Of a stretch of DNA of 64,000 nucleotides, positions 46,596 through 56,750 are shown one piece after another; the first letter of the stretch is position 1, and each line of letters opens with the position of its first letter. A model generated the notes under the pieces. The model was not told where the DNA came from. It was given only the letters and a program-made list of their open reading frames with translations, and did no database searches. The DNA comes from Aeromicrobium panaciterrae (GTDB lineage Bacteria; Actinomycetota; Actinomycetes; Propionibacteriales; Nocardioidaceae), in assembly GCF_031457275.1 (NCBI RefSeq), contig NZ_JAVDWH010000001.1:1-64000 (forward strand). Reading direction: 5' to 3'. A program made the translations under genes and the position numbers.

Positions 46596-48211
46596 AGCCG
46601 CTGGACCCGAGGCTCGTCGGCCGATCCCATGGCGTACGGTCGCTGCTCGTTCTCACTGCGGGCCTCGGACTGGCTTCGGCCGGAACCGTCATCGCTCAGG
46701 CTGTCGTCATCGCCACCCTGGTCGACCAGTTGTTCTCATCTCGGCCGTTGACCCACACCGCGTGGGCTCTGGCCGGAGTTTTCCTGGTTCGTGGACTGCT
46801 GCACTGGGCCAATTCCTCGGTTTCCGAACGCGCCGCGGTCACAGTCAAGGCCGAGTTGCGCCACGAACTGGCGAACGACCTTTTGGACGCTCGCCGCCTT
46901 GGTCCTGCGCCGGACCCAGCTGCGGTTACGGCCATCATGGGTCCCGGCTTCGACGCATTCGACGGGTACGTGTCTCGGTTCCTCCCACAGCTGGTGCTGG
47001 TCTGCCTGGTACCACCGGTCGTCATCGCGACCATGTTCTTCGTCGACCCTGCGTCCGCCGCGATCGTCGCCATCACCCTCCCCCTCAGCGTCGCATTCAT
47101 GGTGCTCATCGGACTCATGACGCGAGACAAGCTCAGCCGACGCTGGGAGTCATTGGAACGACTCAGTCTGCACTTCGCACAGGTCCTCGACGGTCTGGTC
47201 GTGCTCAAGCTCTTCGGTCGCCGCCAGGAACGAAACCTGACTGCCGTAGGTCAGCGGCACCGCGATGAGACGATGCGCTCGCTTCGGCTGGCGTTCCTGT
47301 CCTCGCTGGTACTCGAGCTTGTCGCCACCCTGTCGGTCGCGTTGGTCGCGGTCAGCGTCGGACTTCGCGTGGTGGACGGAGGCATGGATCTTCGACCGGC
47401 CCTGATCGTGCTGCTCCTGGCACCCGAGGCATATCTGCCAGTACGTCAGCTCGGCATGATGTTCCATGACAGCACCGAAGGCGCAGCCGCGGTCACCGTG
47501 GCGCTCGACCTACTGGACCACGACCGACAAACCGGGGGCCAGAACGCGCCCAGCCTTCGGACGTCGACCATCCGGCTTAGCAACGTGTCCGTCCAGCACC
47601 CCAGCCGTTCGACGCCCTCGCTGGTGATCGATGAACTCGAGATCCACCCAGGCGAGTACGTCGCGGTGGTGGGACCCACAGGGTGCGGCAAGTCGACCCT
47701 GCTGGACGTGATGCTCTCGTTCATTGTTCCGACCGCAGGACACATCACCGTTGCGGGCACCGACCTGCGCGAGATTGACCCTGACCAATGGCGTCACCAG
47801 ATCGCATGGGTCCCGCAGGTCCCAGGACTGATCGCCGGAACCATCTCCGACAACGTTCGACTTGCATGCGCCGTCGCGAGCGATGTGAACGTCCGCCAGG
47901 CGCTGGACGATGCCGGCGCCGCCGACCTCCCGCTGTCGCGCACCGTCAGCGAGGCAGGAAGCGACGTGTCTGCTGGCGAGCGACGACGCATCGCCGTTGC
48001 TCGCGCACTGCTGCGAGTTCGCGTAGGCGGTGCACAGCTCGTTCTTCTCGACGAGCCCACCGCCGGCCTCGACGACGACCGCGAGGCATCCGTGCTTGCC
48101 TCACTGGCCGCGCTCGACGCCACCGTCGTCGTCGTGGCACATCGGCAGGCGACCATCAGCGCAGCGACTCGAGTGATCAGGGTGCAGACGCCGACAGCCG
48201 TGATCGCATGA
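46592..48211 (+). CDS. cydD: CydD, ABC exporter half for cytochrome bd assembly
   Basis: 539 residues from GTG 46592 (GTGA overlap with cydB). Six-helix ABC transporter domain (1 to about 310) and nucleotide-binding domain with Walker A GPTGCGKST, Walker B LVLLDEPTAGLDDD. The ABC signature is degenerate (VSAGERRR in place of LSGGQxQR). CydDC exports glutathione or cysteine-type thiols and haem needed to mature the bd oxidase. Overlaps cydC by ATGA. Confidence 0.93.
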   Translation: MKPLDPRLVGRSHGVRSLLVLTAGLGLASAGTVIAQAVVIATLVDQLFSSRPLTHTAWALAGVFLVRGLLHWANSSVSERAAVTVKAELRHELANDLLDARRLGPAPDPAAVTAIMGPGFDAFDGYVSRFLPQLVLVCLVPPVVIATMFFVDPASAAIVAITLPLSVAFMVLIGLMTRDKLSRRWESLERLSLHFAQVLDGLVVLKLFGRRQERNLTAVGQRHRDETMRSLRLAFLSSLVLELVATLSVALVAVSVGLRVVDGGMDLRPALIVLLLAPEAYLPVRQLGMMFHDSTEGAAAVTVALDLLDHDRQTGGQNAPSLRTSTIRLSNVSVQHPSRSTPSLVIDELEIHPGEYVAVVGPTGCGKSTLLDVMLSFIVPTAGHITVAGTDLREIDPDQWRHQIAWVPQVPGLIAGTISDNVRLACAVASDVNVRQALDDAGAADLPLSRTVSEAGSDVSAGERRRIAVARALLRVRVGGAQLVLLDEPTAGLDDDREASVLASLAALDATVVVVAHRQATISAATRVIRVQTPTAVIA

Positions 48212-49848
48212 ACCGTCGACTTGTCGCGGGAGCCGTCCTGGGGAGCGCTTCGCAGCTCAGCAGCGTCGGACTGCTGCTCACGTCGGCCTGGTTGATCGTG
48301 CGTGCCGCCGAGCACCCACCTGTGCTCTACCTGATGGTGGCAATCGTTTCGGTCCGGTTCTTCGGCGTCGGTCGAGCTGTCTTTCGCTACGCGGAACGAC
48401 TGTTGACACATCATGTTGCGCTGAGTCGCATGATCGACGACCGAGTTCACGCCTACCAAAACCTCGAGCGCTCCGCGCCGACCGGCTTGCCCCGGCAGCG
48501 CCGCGGAGACATCATCAGCCGCGTCGTCTCCGACGTGACGACGTCTCAGGACGCTCTCCTCCGAATCAGGCTTCCGTGGATCTATGCGATCACCAGTTGT
48601 GTTGTGGTGACAGCAGTCGTCGCCTGGATCTCGCCCGTGGCTGCACTCGTCATCGTTGGTCACGCTCTCGCGTGCTTCACCATCGCGCGTCTCGGAATTG
48701 CCACGGCGGTTCGGGGAGACTCGATCGACGCGTCGAAGGCTCGCAGCACGATGTCGGCCGAGAGCGCTGTTCTGGCATCCACGTCACGCGATCTTGTCGC
48801 GTACGGCGCGGCCGCACCGTTCACTCGACGCTTGCATGAGGCCATCGACCGTCAGGCGCGCAACCAGCTCCGCACAGGCTGGTTGGCGGGGATTGGATCC
48901 GCCCTGGTGCTGGTCTCCACAGGTGCCGCCACGGCAACGATCGCCTTCGCGGCGGGTGGGTTTGCACCCGTCATGGCCGGTGTAGTCCTCCTCGCCCCCG
49001 TCGCGCTGCTCGAGCCTCTACTCAGTGTGCTCGAAGCTGAACGCCTCCGACCCGCCGTGCAAGCTGCCCGCCAGCGTCTAGCCCAACTCGACGACCTGCA
49101 GGCTCCCGTCATCGACCCACCGGCAGCAGTTCCACTCCCCATTAGCAATGAGCTTGTCCTGCGCGGAGTTGTCGCCGGATGGGACTCGTCTCTGACACGA
49201 CCGGTGTCGGTCAAGCTGACATCAGGTCACATCGTTGGACTCAGCGGCGTCAGTGGCGTCGGCAAGTCGACTCTTGCGCTCACGCTGGTCAAGTTGATCC
49301 CCCCGCGTTGGGGAAGTCTGGCTCTTGGCGGGATCGACTATCGCGATCTCGACGGCCACGACGTACGGGCCAGGGTCGGTCTCTGCGGACAAGATGACGT
49401 CCTGTTCGACACGACGATTCGCGAGAACCTCAGGGTTGCAGCGCCGGACGCTGACGATGACGCCATGCAGTCCGTCCTCACTCGAGTAGGTCTGCGCCCG
49501 CTGCTCGAACGTATGCCTGCCGGACTCGACACGGTCATTGGCAACCTCGGCAGCTCGCTCAGCGGAGGTGAGCGACAGCGACTCTCCATGGCGCGTCTGC
49601 TGCTAGGCCAGCACAAGGTCTTGATCTTCGACGAACCGACCGAGCATCTCGACCGAGAAGCAGCGGCGCAGATGATCGCCGACATCCTGTCGCTGAGGCG
49701 AGGTCACGCGATCGTGCTGATCTCCCACTCGGCTGAGGTGCTCAACGCCTGCGACGAGGTCGTCAGTGTCGTCTCCCCCTTCGACCCATCCCCAACAACC
49801 GATCATCCGGGTGAGCCAGTTCTCACCGCGGCAGCCCAAAGATCCTAA
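48208..49848 (+). CDS. cydC: CydC, ABC exporter half for cytochrome bd assembly
   Basis: 546 residues from ATG 48208 (ATGA overlap with cydD). Transmembrane domain beginning SVGLLLTSAWLIVRAAEHPPVLYLMVAIVSVRFFGVGRAVFRYAERLLTHH in pieces typical of CydC, then the nucleotide-binding domain with Walker A GVSGVGKST, full signature LSGGERQR and Walker B LIFDEPTEHLD. Here the consensus signature is intact, unlike CydD, so one ATP site may be catalytically weak. The stop is directly followed by the clpB operator. Confidence 0.93.
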   Translation: MNRRLVAGAVLGSASQLSSVGLLLTSAWLIVRAAEHPPVLYLMVAIVSVRFFGVGRAVFRYAERLLTHHVALSRMIDDRVHAYQNLERSAPTGLPRQRRGDIISRVVSDVTTSQDALLRIRLPWIYAITSCVVVTAVVAWISPVAALVIVGHALACFTIARLGIATAVRGDSIDASKARSTMSAESAVLASTSRDLVAYGAAAPFTRRLHEAIDRQARNQLRTGWLAGIGSALVLVSTGAATATIAFAAGGFAPVMAGVVLLAPVALLEPLLSVLEAERLRPAVQAARQRLAQLDDLQAPVIDPPAAVPLPISNELVLRGVVAGWDSSLTRPVSVKLTSGHIVGLSGVSGVGKSTLALTLVKLIPPRWGSLALGGIDYRDLDGHDVRARVGLCGQDDVLFDTTIRENLRVAAPDADDDAMQSVLTRVGLRPLLERMPAGLDTVIGNLGSSLSGGERQRLSMARLLLGQHKVLIFDEPTEHLDREAAAQMIADILSLRRGHAIVLISHSAEVLNACDEVVSVVSPFDPSPTTDHPGEPVLTAAAQRS

Positions 49849-49882
49849 AGTTGAGTGGAATGGACTCAACTTTGGGGACGTT
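49847..49882 (+). promoter_or_regulatory. clpB promoter: perfect HAIR-type repeat overlapping GGAAT-N18-GTT
   Basis: AAAGTTGAGT (49847-49856) and ACTCAACTTT (49864-49873) are exact 10-bp inverted repeats separated by 7 bp. This equals the HspR HAIR layout (CTTGAGT-N7-ACTCAAG) with one changed outer base. GGAAT (49857-49861) in the centre and GTT (49880-49882) are 18 nt apart, as at dnaK. The start codon is 35 nt further on. Confidence 0.82.
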
Positions 49883-49917
49883 GAACAAGATGACGCACAC
49901 CCTTTGAGGAGGACCAG

Positions 49918-52503
49918 ATGGATCTCGCCAAGTTCACCACTCGCAGCCAGCAGGCGCTCGGCAGCGCAATTTCGTCAGCAGCCGCTTCCGGACACCCCGC
50001 CGTGGAACCTACCCACCTGCTCACTGCTCTCCTGACCCAGGACGGCGGAACCGCTGCCCCACTCATTCAGGCCGCCGGCGTAGATACGCAAGCAGTTCTG
50101 AGCGGTCTGAAGACCGCCCTCGACGCCTTGCCATCTGCACGTGGCGCAAACGTCCAGAACCCGGGGCTCAGTCGTGCGACGCACGAAGTCCTCCAGCGCG
50201 CCCAGGACCTCGCCGATCAACTGGGGGATGACTTCGTTTCCACCGAGCATCTCGTTGTTGGCGTGGCAACCGTTGACTCTCCCGCCAAGACAGTCCTGAA
50301 CGACGCGGGAGCCACAGCCGATGCGTTGCAGGCAGCGTTCACTGCCGTGCGTGGCAACGCCCACGTGACGAGCGCTGACGCAGAGGACACCTACCAATCT
50401 CTCGAGAAGTACGGCGTCGACCTGACCGCTGTGGCCCGAGAGGGCAAGCTCGACCCCGTCATCGGCCGCGACAGTGAGATTCGCCGAGTCATCCAGGTCC
50501 TTTCGCGACGCACCAAGAACAACCCCGTCTTGATCGGAGAGCCCGGCGTTGGCAAAACCGCCGTCGTCGAAGGCCTCGCCCAGCGCATCGTTGCCGGTGA
50601 CGTTCCGGAGTCACTTCGCGGACGTCGACTGATCTCTCTCGACCTCGCGGCGATGGTCGCGGGAGCCAAGTACCGAGGCGAGTTCGAAGAGCGCCTCAAG
50701 GCTGTGCTCACCGAGATCAAAGAGTCCGAGGGCCAGGTCATTACATTCATCGACGAGCTTCACACCGTCGTGGGCGCCGGAGCAGGCGGAGACTCGTCAA
50801 TGGACGCCGGCAACATGCTCAAGCCCATGCTGGCTCGCGGCGAGCTGCGAATGATTGGTGCCACAACGCTCGACGAGTACCGCGAGCGCATTGAGAAGGA
50901 CCCAGCACTCGAGCGTCGCTTCCAGCAGGTCTTCGTCGGCGAGCCGAGCCCTGAGGACACCATCGCAATCCTGCGTGGACTCAAGGAGCGCTACGAGGCA
51001 CACCACAAAGTCTCGATCTCGGATGCTGCCCTCGTCGCGGCGGCGACACTGTCCGACCGCTACATTCCGGGCCGCCAGCTGCCCGACAAGGCCATTGACC
51101 TGATCGATGAAGCCAGCAGTCGGCTCCGCATGGAGATCGACTCGAGCCCCGTCGAGATCGATGCACTACGCCGAGCCGTCGACCGCTTGCGCATGGAGGA
51201 ACTGCATCTCGACAAGGAGTCGGACGCGGCAAGCAAGGAACGCCTCAAGAAACTGCGAGTCGAGCTCGCCGACAAGCAGGAGGCGCTGCGTGCGCTCGAG
51301 ACCAGGTGGGAGCGCGAGAAGCAGGCACTCAACGCCGTTGGCGAGATCAAGGAACGTATTGACGAAGTCCGAATCGCGGCGGCACGCGCCCAGCGCGAAG
51401 GAGATCTCGAGACCTCAAGTCGACTGTTCTACAGCGAGATCCCCAACATGGAGAAGCAGCTTGAAGACGCCCAGGCGGTCGAGGCAGCACAGGACGGCGA
51501 GTCGATGGTGCACGAAGAAGTCGGCGCCGATGACATCGCCGAGGTCGTCGCCTCCTGGACCGGCATTCCGACCGGCCGCCTCCTTGAGGGCGAGACCGGA
51601 AAGCTCCTCCGTATGGAGGACGAGTTGGGCAAGCGCCTGATCGGTCAGACGACGGCCGTCGCAGCGGTGTCCGATGCCGTACGTCGCTCACGTGCGGGAA
51701 TCTCCGATCCTGACCGGCCCATGGGCTCGTTCCTGTTCCTTGGACCGACCGGCGTGGGCAAGACCGAGCTCGCCAAGACGCTGGCGGAGTTCCTGTTCGA
51801 CGATGAGCGAGCGATCGTTCGCGTCGACATGAGCGAGTACTCCGAGAAGCACAGCGTGAGCCGATTGGTCGGTGCACCTCCCGGCTATGTGGGATACGAC
51901 GAAGGCGGTCAACTGACTGAGGCTGTACGCCGACGCCCCTACTCCGTGGTCCTCCTCGATGAGGTCGAAAAGGCACACCCCGAAGTGTTCGACATCCTGC
52001 TGCAGGTGCTCGACGACGGACGGTTGACCGACGGCCAGGGACGTACGGTCGACTTCCGCAACGTCATCCTGATCCTGACGTCCAATCTGGGTTCGATGTT
52101 CCTCGCCGACTCGGCTCTGGACGACGACGCCAAGCGCGACGCGGTGATGAACGTGGTTAAGACCTCGTTCAAGCCCGAGTTCCTCAACCGTCTCGACGAG
52201 ATCGTGATGTTCGATCCGTTGGGTACCAAGGAGCTGGCACACATCGTCGACCTCCAGGTCAGTTCGCTGGCTAAGCGCCTCGACGCGCGCCGGATCACGC
52301 TGGATGTGACCCCCGCCGCCCGCGAGTGGCTTGCGGTGACCGGCTGGGATCCCGCGTACGGCGCACGCCCGTTGCGTCGTCTTGTGCAGCAGGCAATCGG
52401 CGACAAGCTCGCCCGGATGCTGCTCTCAGGCGACGTGCACGATGGCACCACAGTGACTGTCGACCACGAGACCGACGCAGACGAGCTGACGATCAGGTCC
52501 TGA
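49918..52503 (+). CDS. clpB: Disaggregase ClpB (Hsp100)
   Basis: 861 residues. N-domain repeats (1 to about 150), NBD1 with Walker [12 protein letters not shown] (about 203), the coiled-coil M-domain (about 400-520, [23 protein letters not shown]), NBD2 with Walker [11 protein letters not shown] (about 608), and a C-terminal domain ending TIRS. The length and M-domain separate it from ClpC/ClpA. It rescues aggregated proteins with DnaK/DnaJ/GrpE. The start has GAGGAGG-type ribosome site. HspR control is indicated by the upstream repeat. Confidence 0.97.
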   Translation: MDLAKFTTRSQQALGSAISSAAASGHPAVEPTHLLTALLTQDGGTAAPLIQAAGVDTQAVLSGLKTALDALPSARGANVQNPGLSRATHEVLQRAQDLADQLGDDFVSTEHLVVGVATVDSPAKTVLNDAGATADALQAAFTAVRGNAHVTSADAEDTYQSLEKYGVDLTAVAREGKLDPVIGRDSEIRRVIQVLSRRTKNNPVLIGEPGVGKTAVVEGLAQRIVAGDVPESLRGRRLISLDLAAMVAGAKYRGEFEERLKAVLTEIKESEGQVITFIDELHTVVGAGAGGDSSMDAGNMLKPMLARGELRMIGATTLDEYRERIEKDPALERRFQQVFVGEPSPEDTIAILRGLKERYEAHHKVSISDAALVAAATLSDRYIPGRQLPDKAIDLIDEASSRLRMEIDSSPVEIDALRRAVDRLRMEELHLDKESDAASKERLKKLRVELADKQEALRALETRWEREKQALNAVGEIKERIDEVRIAAARAQREGDLETSSRLFYSEIPNMEKQLEDAQAVEAAQDGESMVHEEVGADDIAEVVASWTGIPTGRLLEGETGKLLRMEDELGKRLIGQTTAVAAVSDAVRRSRAGISDPDRPMGSFLFLGPTGVGKTELAKTLAEFLFDDERAIVRVDMSEYSEKHSVSRLVGAPPGYVGYDEGGQLTEAVRRRPYSVVLLDEVEKAHPEVFDILLQVLDDGRLTDGQGRTVDFRNVILILTSNLGSMFLADSALDDDAKRDAVMNVVKTSFKPEFLNRLDEIVMFDPLGTKELAHIVDLQVSSLAKRLDARRITLDVTPAAREWLAVTGWDPAYGARPLRRLVQQAIGDKLARMLLSGDVHDGTTVTVDHETDADELTIRS

Positions 52504-52531
52504 TCGTCAGCTTGTCTAGGCGCATCGCTCG

Positions 52532-53371
52532 CTAGTACGTGGCAGGAACGACAGCCACCGGGCATTTCGCCTTACGTAGAACCTCGATGGCAACAGGCTG
52601 TGAGAGCGGGAACGAAATCACGTGGTCGTGGGGACGACCGACGACGACGAGTTCTGCATTCCGGGTCGCGCGAGCAATCGTCTCCGCCGTGTCGCCAATC
52701 GCGTCGGCTTCGAGCACGGCGACGTCTGGGTAGGTCTCACACCAACCTGCCACCACTTCGGCGACGTTGGCGCGCGCTGCCTCGACGTCCACCCCAAGTG
52801 TTCCGGGAGGCGTGCAATGAAGGACATGGAGGACGCAGTCGCGCGCGTTCGCCTCCTCGAAAGCCAAACGCACCGGCCCTGTCGCGGCCGTGTCCCCGTC
52901 GAGCGTAAGTACGACTTCACCGCCGGGGTCGACCGGGAATTCCAGCTCAGGTACAACGATCACCGGGCACAGCGCATACCGAGCGAGGTATCCGGCGATC
53001 TTGGTGCGCAACAGCCGGTCGTACCAGGGCACGTCATCGGAACCGAGAACCATCACGCGCGCAGATGCCGCCTCAAGCGAGAGTGCGTCGAGAGGAATAT
53101 GGCTGGACAACACGAACTCGACGCTCAGTTTCGGGTCGACCTCGTCCACAAGCAGCTTGGCAGCGTCCAGCACGGCCTCGCCGACCGCACGAAGCTCGCG
53201 GACGATGCGATCCGGCACAGGATTGAACTGCGAAGCCCGCGCAGGTACGCCGTAGGCATACACAACCCGCAGAGGTGCACCAAACGCACGCGCCTCACTG
53301 ATTGCGAATCGCAGCGCGCTCGGCTGCTTGTCGGCAATGGCTACGACGACGGGTGGCGTGGGGCTGCTCAT
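52532..53371 (-). CDS. Universal stress protein, tandem USP domains
   Basis: 279 residues from ATG 53371 (GGAGG upstream). Two Usp domains: about 1-140 (VVVAIADKQPSALRFAISEA ... CPVIVVP) and about 145-279 (VVLTLDGD ... ELVVVGRPHDHVISFPLSQPVAIEVLRKAKCPVAVVP). The canonical ATP motif G-x2-G-x9-G-S/T is absent in both. In M. tuberculosis several such proteins belong to the DosR regulon. A DosR-like box lies upstream. A paralogue of the second domain starts the gene set at 63759-64000. Confidence 0.87.
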   Translation of the reverse strand: MSSPTPPVVVAIADKQPSALRFAISEARAFGAPLRVVYAYGVPARASQFNPVPDRIVRELRAVGEAVLDAAKLLVDEVDPKLSVEFVLSSHIPLDALSLEAASARVMVLGSDDVPWYDRLLRTKIAGYLARYALCPVIVVPELEFPVDPGGEVVLTLDGDTAATGPVRLAFEEANARDCVLHVLHCTPPGTLGVDVEAARANVAEVVAGWCETYPDVAVLEADAIGDTAETIARATRNAELVVVGRPHDHVISFPLSQPVAIEVLRKAKCPVAVVPATY

Positions 53372-53398
53372 GGCTCCTCCTGAGGCGTGTTGTATTCG

Positions 53399-53463
53399 AG
53401 CATCTGCCACCCCGGTTGGCGACGAAATGGTCACGCGACCATGATCAGGGGGACAAAGGTCCC
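53399..53463 (-). promoter_or_regulatory. DosR-box-like promoter of the usp gene
   Basis: GGGACCTTTGTCCC on the minus strand (53463-53450) has exact GGGAC/GTCCC ends. GACC starts 30 nt after the inner G and a weak -10 (GATGCT, 53404-53399) starts at 58 nt, the same register as the other boxes. It lies between usp and the sensor kinase gene and could also serve the plus-strand kinase. Confidence 0.65.
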
Positions 53464-53562
53464 GCATCTGCCGGCGCGAAGCATGCGGACCATGGCGGGC
53501 TCGGCGGACCAATGCAGGCGTACGGTGTGGACTAGGAGCACCGATTGACAATGAGGAGGGAC

Positions 53563-55248
53563 ATGGGCGCAAAGCGTCCAAGCCCTGACGGCCCGCAGCT
53601 TGAGTCCGAGGTCTTGTTAAGGCAGTTCGTCGAGCAGGCTGGCGAAGTCATGAGCGCGCAGGCGCGCCTCCGAGAGCTCATCCGGGTCAACAATGACCTG
53701 ACGAGCAACTTGGATCTCCCCACGCTGCTGCGCCGCATCGTGGAAATCGGCGTCGACCTGATCCAGGCGCGCTACGGCGCGATGGGCGTGGTCGGCGACG
53801 AGCGACGTCTTGAGCAATTCATCCACGTCGGTATGGCGGACAACATCGTTGCCCAAATTGAACACCTGCCAGAGGGCAAGGGGCTTCTCGGCGCACTCAT
53901 CGACGACCCGCAACCGGTGCGCCTCGCATCCATATCTTCAGATGCAAGATCCAGCGGATTCCCGGCCCATCACCCACCGATGGACAGTTTCATCGGAGTA
54001 CCGATTCGAGTGCGCGAGAAAGTCTTCGGCAATCTCTATCTGACTGACAGCAAGAACGGCCAGTTCTCCGCGGATGACGAAGAGCTCGCGCAGGCGTTGG
54101 CAGCGACAGCAGGCATCGCGATCGAGAATGCCCGACTGTTCGAGGATTCTGAGTACCGAGCCCGCTGGTCGACGGCTCTGGTCGACGTGTCGCGCCGACT
54201 CATGTCGGCCGACGAGGGAGACGAACTTGACGCACTGATCGAGCGACTCCGCGATCTGGCACAGGCAGACCTGGTGAGCGTCGCGTTGAGCCCAGGGTCA
54301 AGTGACGAGCTCATGGTTGAACGAGCAGTCGGTCTTGGCGCCGACTCTCTGCTCGCCTCTACCTTCGCCGTGGAAGGGACCTCTGCAGCCGAGCCGATGC
54401 GCACCGGCGAGCCGGCCATCGTTGGCAATCTCTCCCTGCACCCAGCGCACGGATTCGACGAGCAGACTCAGCTCGGCAACGCGATGATCATCCCGTTCAG
54501 CTCGAGCGAGACCGCTACAGGCGTGCTGTGTGTAGCTCGCACAAGCGACAGGCCTCCGTTCGCTCCACGAGACCTCGACATGGGGGTGTCCTTCGCTGGC
54601 CACATCAGCCTGGCGCTGGATCGCACAGAGATTCACCTGACGCGTCGGCGTATGGAACTGCTCGAGGACCGCTCCCGCATCGCACGCGACCTCCATGACC
54701 ATGTCATCCAGCGCCTCTTCGCGACCGGTCTCAACCTCCAGGCCACGGCGGCCGGAGCCGACGCTGGCACGGCCGACAAGATCATGGATCAAATCCGAGA
54801 GATTGACGGCGCCATCGCCCAGATCCGACAGAGTATTTTCGCCATCAGGCGCGATGCCGAATCCACCTCGGCAAGCCTCCGGGCGCGGATCCTCGAAATT
54901 GTCGACCGCTCAGGCGATCAGTTGCCCAACAAGCCGCGCGTCACCTTCCTCGGACCCGTGGACCTGATGGCTGACGCCGCGCTCACCGACGACGTGTCGG
55001 CCGCGGTCACCGAGGCTCTTGCCAACGCAGTACGCCACGCTGAAGCTACCCACGTGCAGATCAGCGTCTCCGCGATCGCTGGCAGGGTGACGATTGAGGT
55101 CATTGACGACGGGGTTGGACCCGGCAAGACCCCACGTCTCAGCGGTCTGGCAAATCTCCGAGATCGGGCCGAAGCGCGTGGTGGAACTTTCGAGATTCTT
55201 CAGGCCGCGGGCGGCGGAACTCGTGTCGCATGGTCTGTTCCTGTGTGA
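53563..55248 (+). CDS. DosS/DosT (DevS)-like double-GAF sensor histidine kinase
   Basis: About 561 residues. The start is ambiguous: ATG 53563 with GGAGG 3 nt upstream, ATG 53551 or TTG 53545. GAF-A (about 30-190) contains SGFPAHHPPMDSFIGVPI; in M. tuberculosis DosS the proximal haem histidine is in this HHPPM segment (here His136-137), so oxygen/NO/CO or redox sensing is likely. GAF-B spans about 200-355. HisKA_3 RIARDLHDHVIQRLFATGL has the phosphorylated His at about 378. HATPase follows (VTEALANAVRHAEA, VIDDGVGPG). No response regulator is adjacent. Confidence 0.88.
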   Translation: MGAKRPSPDGPQLESEVLLRQFVEQAGEVMSAQARLRELIRVNNDLTSNLDLPTLLRRIVEIGVDLIQARYGAMGVVGDERRLEQFIHVGMADNIVAQIEHLPEGKGLLGALIDDPQPVRLASISSDARSSGFPAHHPPMDSFIGVPIRVREKVFGNLYLTDSKNGQFSADDEELAQALAATAGIAIENARLFEDSEYRARWSTALVDVSRRLMSADEGDELDALIERLRDLAQADLVSVALSPGSSDELMVERAVGLGADSLLASTFAVEGTSAAEPMRTGEPAIVGNLSLHPAHGFDEQTQLGNAMIIPFSSSETATGVLCVARTSDRPPFAPRDLDMGVSFAGHISLALDRTEIHLTRRRMELLEDRSRIARDLHDHVIQRLFATGLNLQATAAGADAGTADKIMDQIREIDGAIAQIRQSIFAIRRDAESTSASLRARILEIVDRSGDQLPNKPRVTFLGPVDLMADAALTDDVSAAVTEALANAVRHAEATHVQISVSAIAGRVTIEVIDDGVGPGKTPRLSGLANLRDRAEARGGTFEILQAAGGGTRVAWSVPV

Positions 55249-55724
55249 ACATGCATTCCCTCGCCCGGTGGGACGATCGAGAAGATTCCTGCAATTGGTC
55301 CGGCAACGCGTACCACCTGGCCAGTTGAGTTCACCTCGACCAACAAGCACTTAGTGTGTCGTCGCAGCCGTGCCAGCTGAGGATCGGAAAGACGTTCGAT
55401 CACGGAATCCGACACTTCAACGACCAACATGTCGGACTTCTCGGTCGCCACGACCAGTCTGTCGCCGGCAGGACCCAGCAGCTCGACGACGTCGAGCGGG
55501 ACCTCAGACGACGCTTCCTCCATCCGTGCAGGAGCCACGTCGATCGTCGCAGGACGTCCCAGCGCAGACCGAAGCGCATAGGCAAGCGCACCCTTGTAGC
55601 GCCCTTCGAAGATTCCGACGGTGATATGAGGGAGTGCGAACTCCTCTCGCTGCTCGTCAGACTCGTCTTTCGTGCTGGCCGCGCTAGTCCCCCTACTGAC
55701 GTCAATGGTCTCGTTGATGGTCAT
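55200..55724 (-). CDS. Hypothetical protein, possibly degenerate USP fold
   Basis: 174 residues. The central part alternates strands and helices (ITVGIFEGRYKGALAYALRSALG, then DMLVVEVSDSVIERLSDPQLARLRRHTKCLLVEV), which recalls a Usp domain without the ATP motif. The C-terminus is a His/Gly/Pro-rich tail. It overlaps the convergent kinase end by 49 bp. A DosR-like box at 55761-55772 lies 37 bp upstream and might serve this gene as well as the channel gene. No ribosome site is visible. I do not assign a function. Confidence 0.55.
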   Translation of the reverse strand: MTINETIDVSRGTSAASTKDESDEQREEFALPHITVGIFEGRYKGALAYALRSALGRPATIDVAPARMEEASSEVPLDVVELLGPAGDRLVVATEKSDMLVVEVSDSVIERLSDPQLARLRRHTKCLLVEVNSTGQVVRVAGPIAGIFSIVPPGEGMHVHTGTDHATRVPPPAA

Positions 55725-55760
55725 GTCTCGACGCTAGCCACGAAGATGCGCCGGGCTGAG

Positions 55761-55825
55761 TGCCAAAGGTCCTCGCTCAGGCGGACGAGTGACCCTGAAA
55801 GGCCGCGCACGACGAACGCCACACT
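55761..55825 (+). promoter_or_regulatory. DosR-box-like promoter of the K+ channel gene
   Basis: TGCCAAAGGTCC (55761-55772) has one good half (GGTCC) and one weak half. GACC occurs 30 nt after its start, in the same register as the other boxes, and a weak -10 (CACACT, 55820-55825) is at 59 nt. The start codon is 105 nt from the box. Confidence 0.5.
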
Positions 55826-55865
55826 GAACGGGTGATGACGACCGTTTGGGCAACTCAGGCGTGCC

Positions 55866-56750
55866 ATGAGTGACCTCGCCGCGTGGTTGGTCAGCCTTGC
55901 TGGCTGTCTCGTGCTTGCATGGGTGCTCCGTGACATCTTCCGAACACTCGCCCGGCCCGGAACTCAGGGATTCGTGAGCAGGGCTGTGCTGAGGCCGATC
56001 TGGAAGATATCCAGGCATCGCCGACGTGCGTCGCTTGCCGGGCCTGTCGCGATGCTCGGTGTCATCGCAGTCTGGGGTCTGTTCGCCGCCCTCGGATGGG
56101 CTCTCATCTACTGGCCACAGATTCCGTCAGGATTCACTTTCATCTCCGAGCCGCCGCGCGGGCTGCTGCAGACCTGGCTCGAGTCTGCGTACATCTCCCT
56201 AGTGAACATCTCCACATTGGGCCTCGGCGACGTGGTTCCCAGCAACGGCTGGCTGCGGATAGTTAGTCCTCTGGAGGCGCTGTTTGGGCTCGCCCTGCTG
56301 ACAGTTGCCCTGTCCTGGGTGATGCAGGTCTACCCGGCACTGACGCGCCGGCGAACTCTCGCGGTACGACTCAACCTTCTCCGGCGAGCGAGAGCACGCG
56401 AAACAATCGCGGAGCTCGATGCGGCAGCGACAGTGCAACTTCTCGAATCGCTCACTAAGAGCGTGATTGACGTACGAGTAGATCTTGAGGAGTACGCGGA
56501 GATCTACTTCTTCAGGGAGGACGACGCCGACGCGTCGCTACCCGCAAACCTCGGATATGCGGTCGAGCTACTCGAAGCCGCCGGGAGTTCGAACTCGCCT
56601 GCTGTGCTGTTGGCGGTACGCGTACTTGCCGCCGCCCTGGACGACCTTGCCGAATCCGTTGACGCCAAGTTCCTTGACCTCAGCGGCAGCCGGGACGAGG
56701 TGTTCAGCGCCTATGCCGCCGACCACGGTCACAGCCACCGGCAGGCGTAG
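55866..56750 (+). CDS. Two-helix potassium channel-like protein (Ion_trans_2)
   Basis: 294 residues. N-terminal helix (1-22), a second helix (about 58-85), a pore loop with filter STLGLGDVVP and a third helix (about 135-158). TLGLGD corresponds to the K+ filter TVGYGD. The C-terminal half is a cytosolic helical domain without RCK/TrkA nucleotide motif. Transcribed from a DosR-like promoter; membrane potential control during low-energy states is a plausible role. Its TAG stop overlaps the next DosR-like box. Confidence 0.78.
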   Translation: MSDLAAWLVSLAGCLVLAWVLRDIFRTLARPGTQGFVSRAVLRPIWKISRHRRRASLAGPVAMLGVIAVWGLFAALGWALIYWPQIPSGFTFISEPPRGLLQTWLESAYISLVNISTLGLGDVVPSNGWLRIVSPLEALFGLALLTVALSWVMQVYPALTRRRTLAVRLNLLRRARARETIAELDAAATVQLLESLTKSVIDVRVDLEEYAEIYFFREDDADASLPANLGYAVELLEAAGSSNSPAVLLAVRVLAAALDDLAESVDAKFLDLSGSRDEVFSAYAADHGHSHRQA

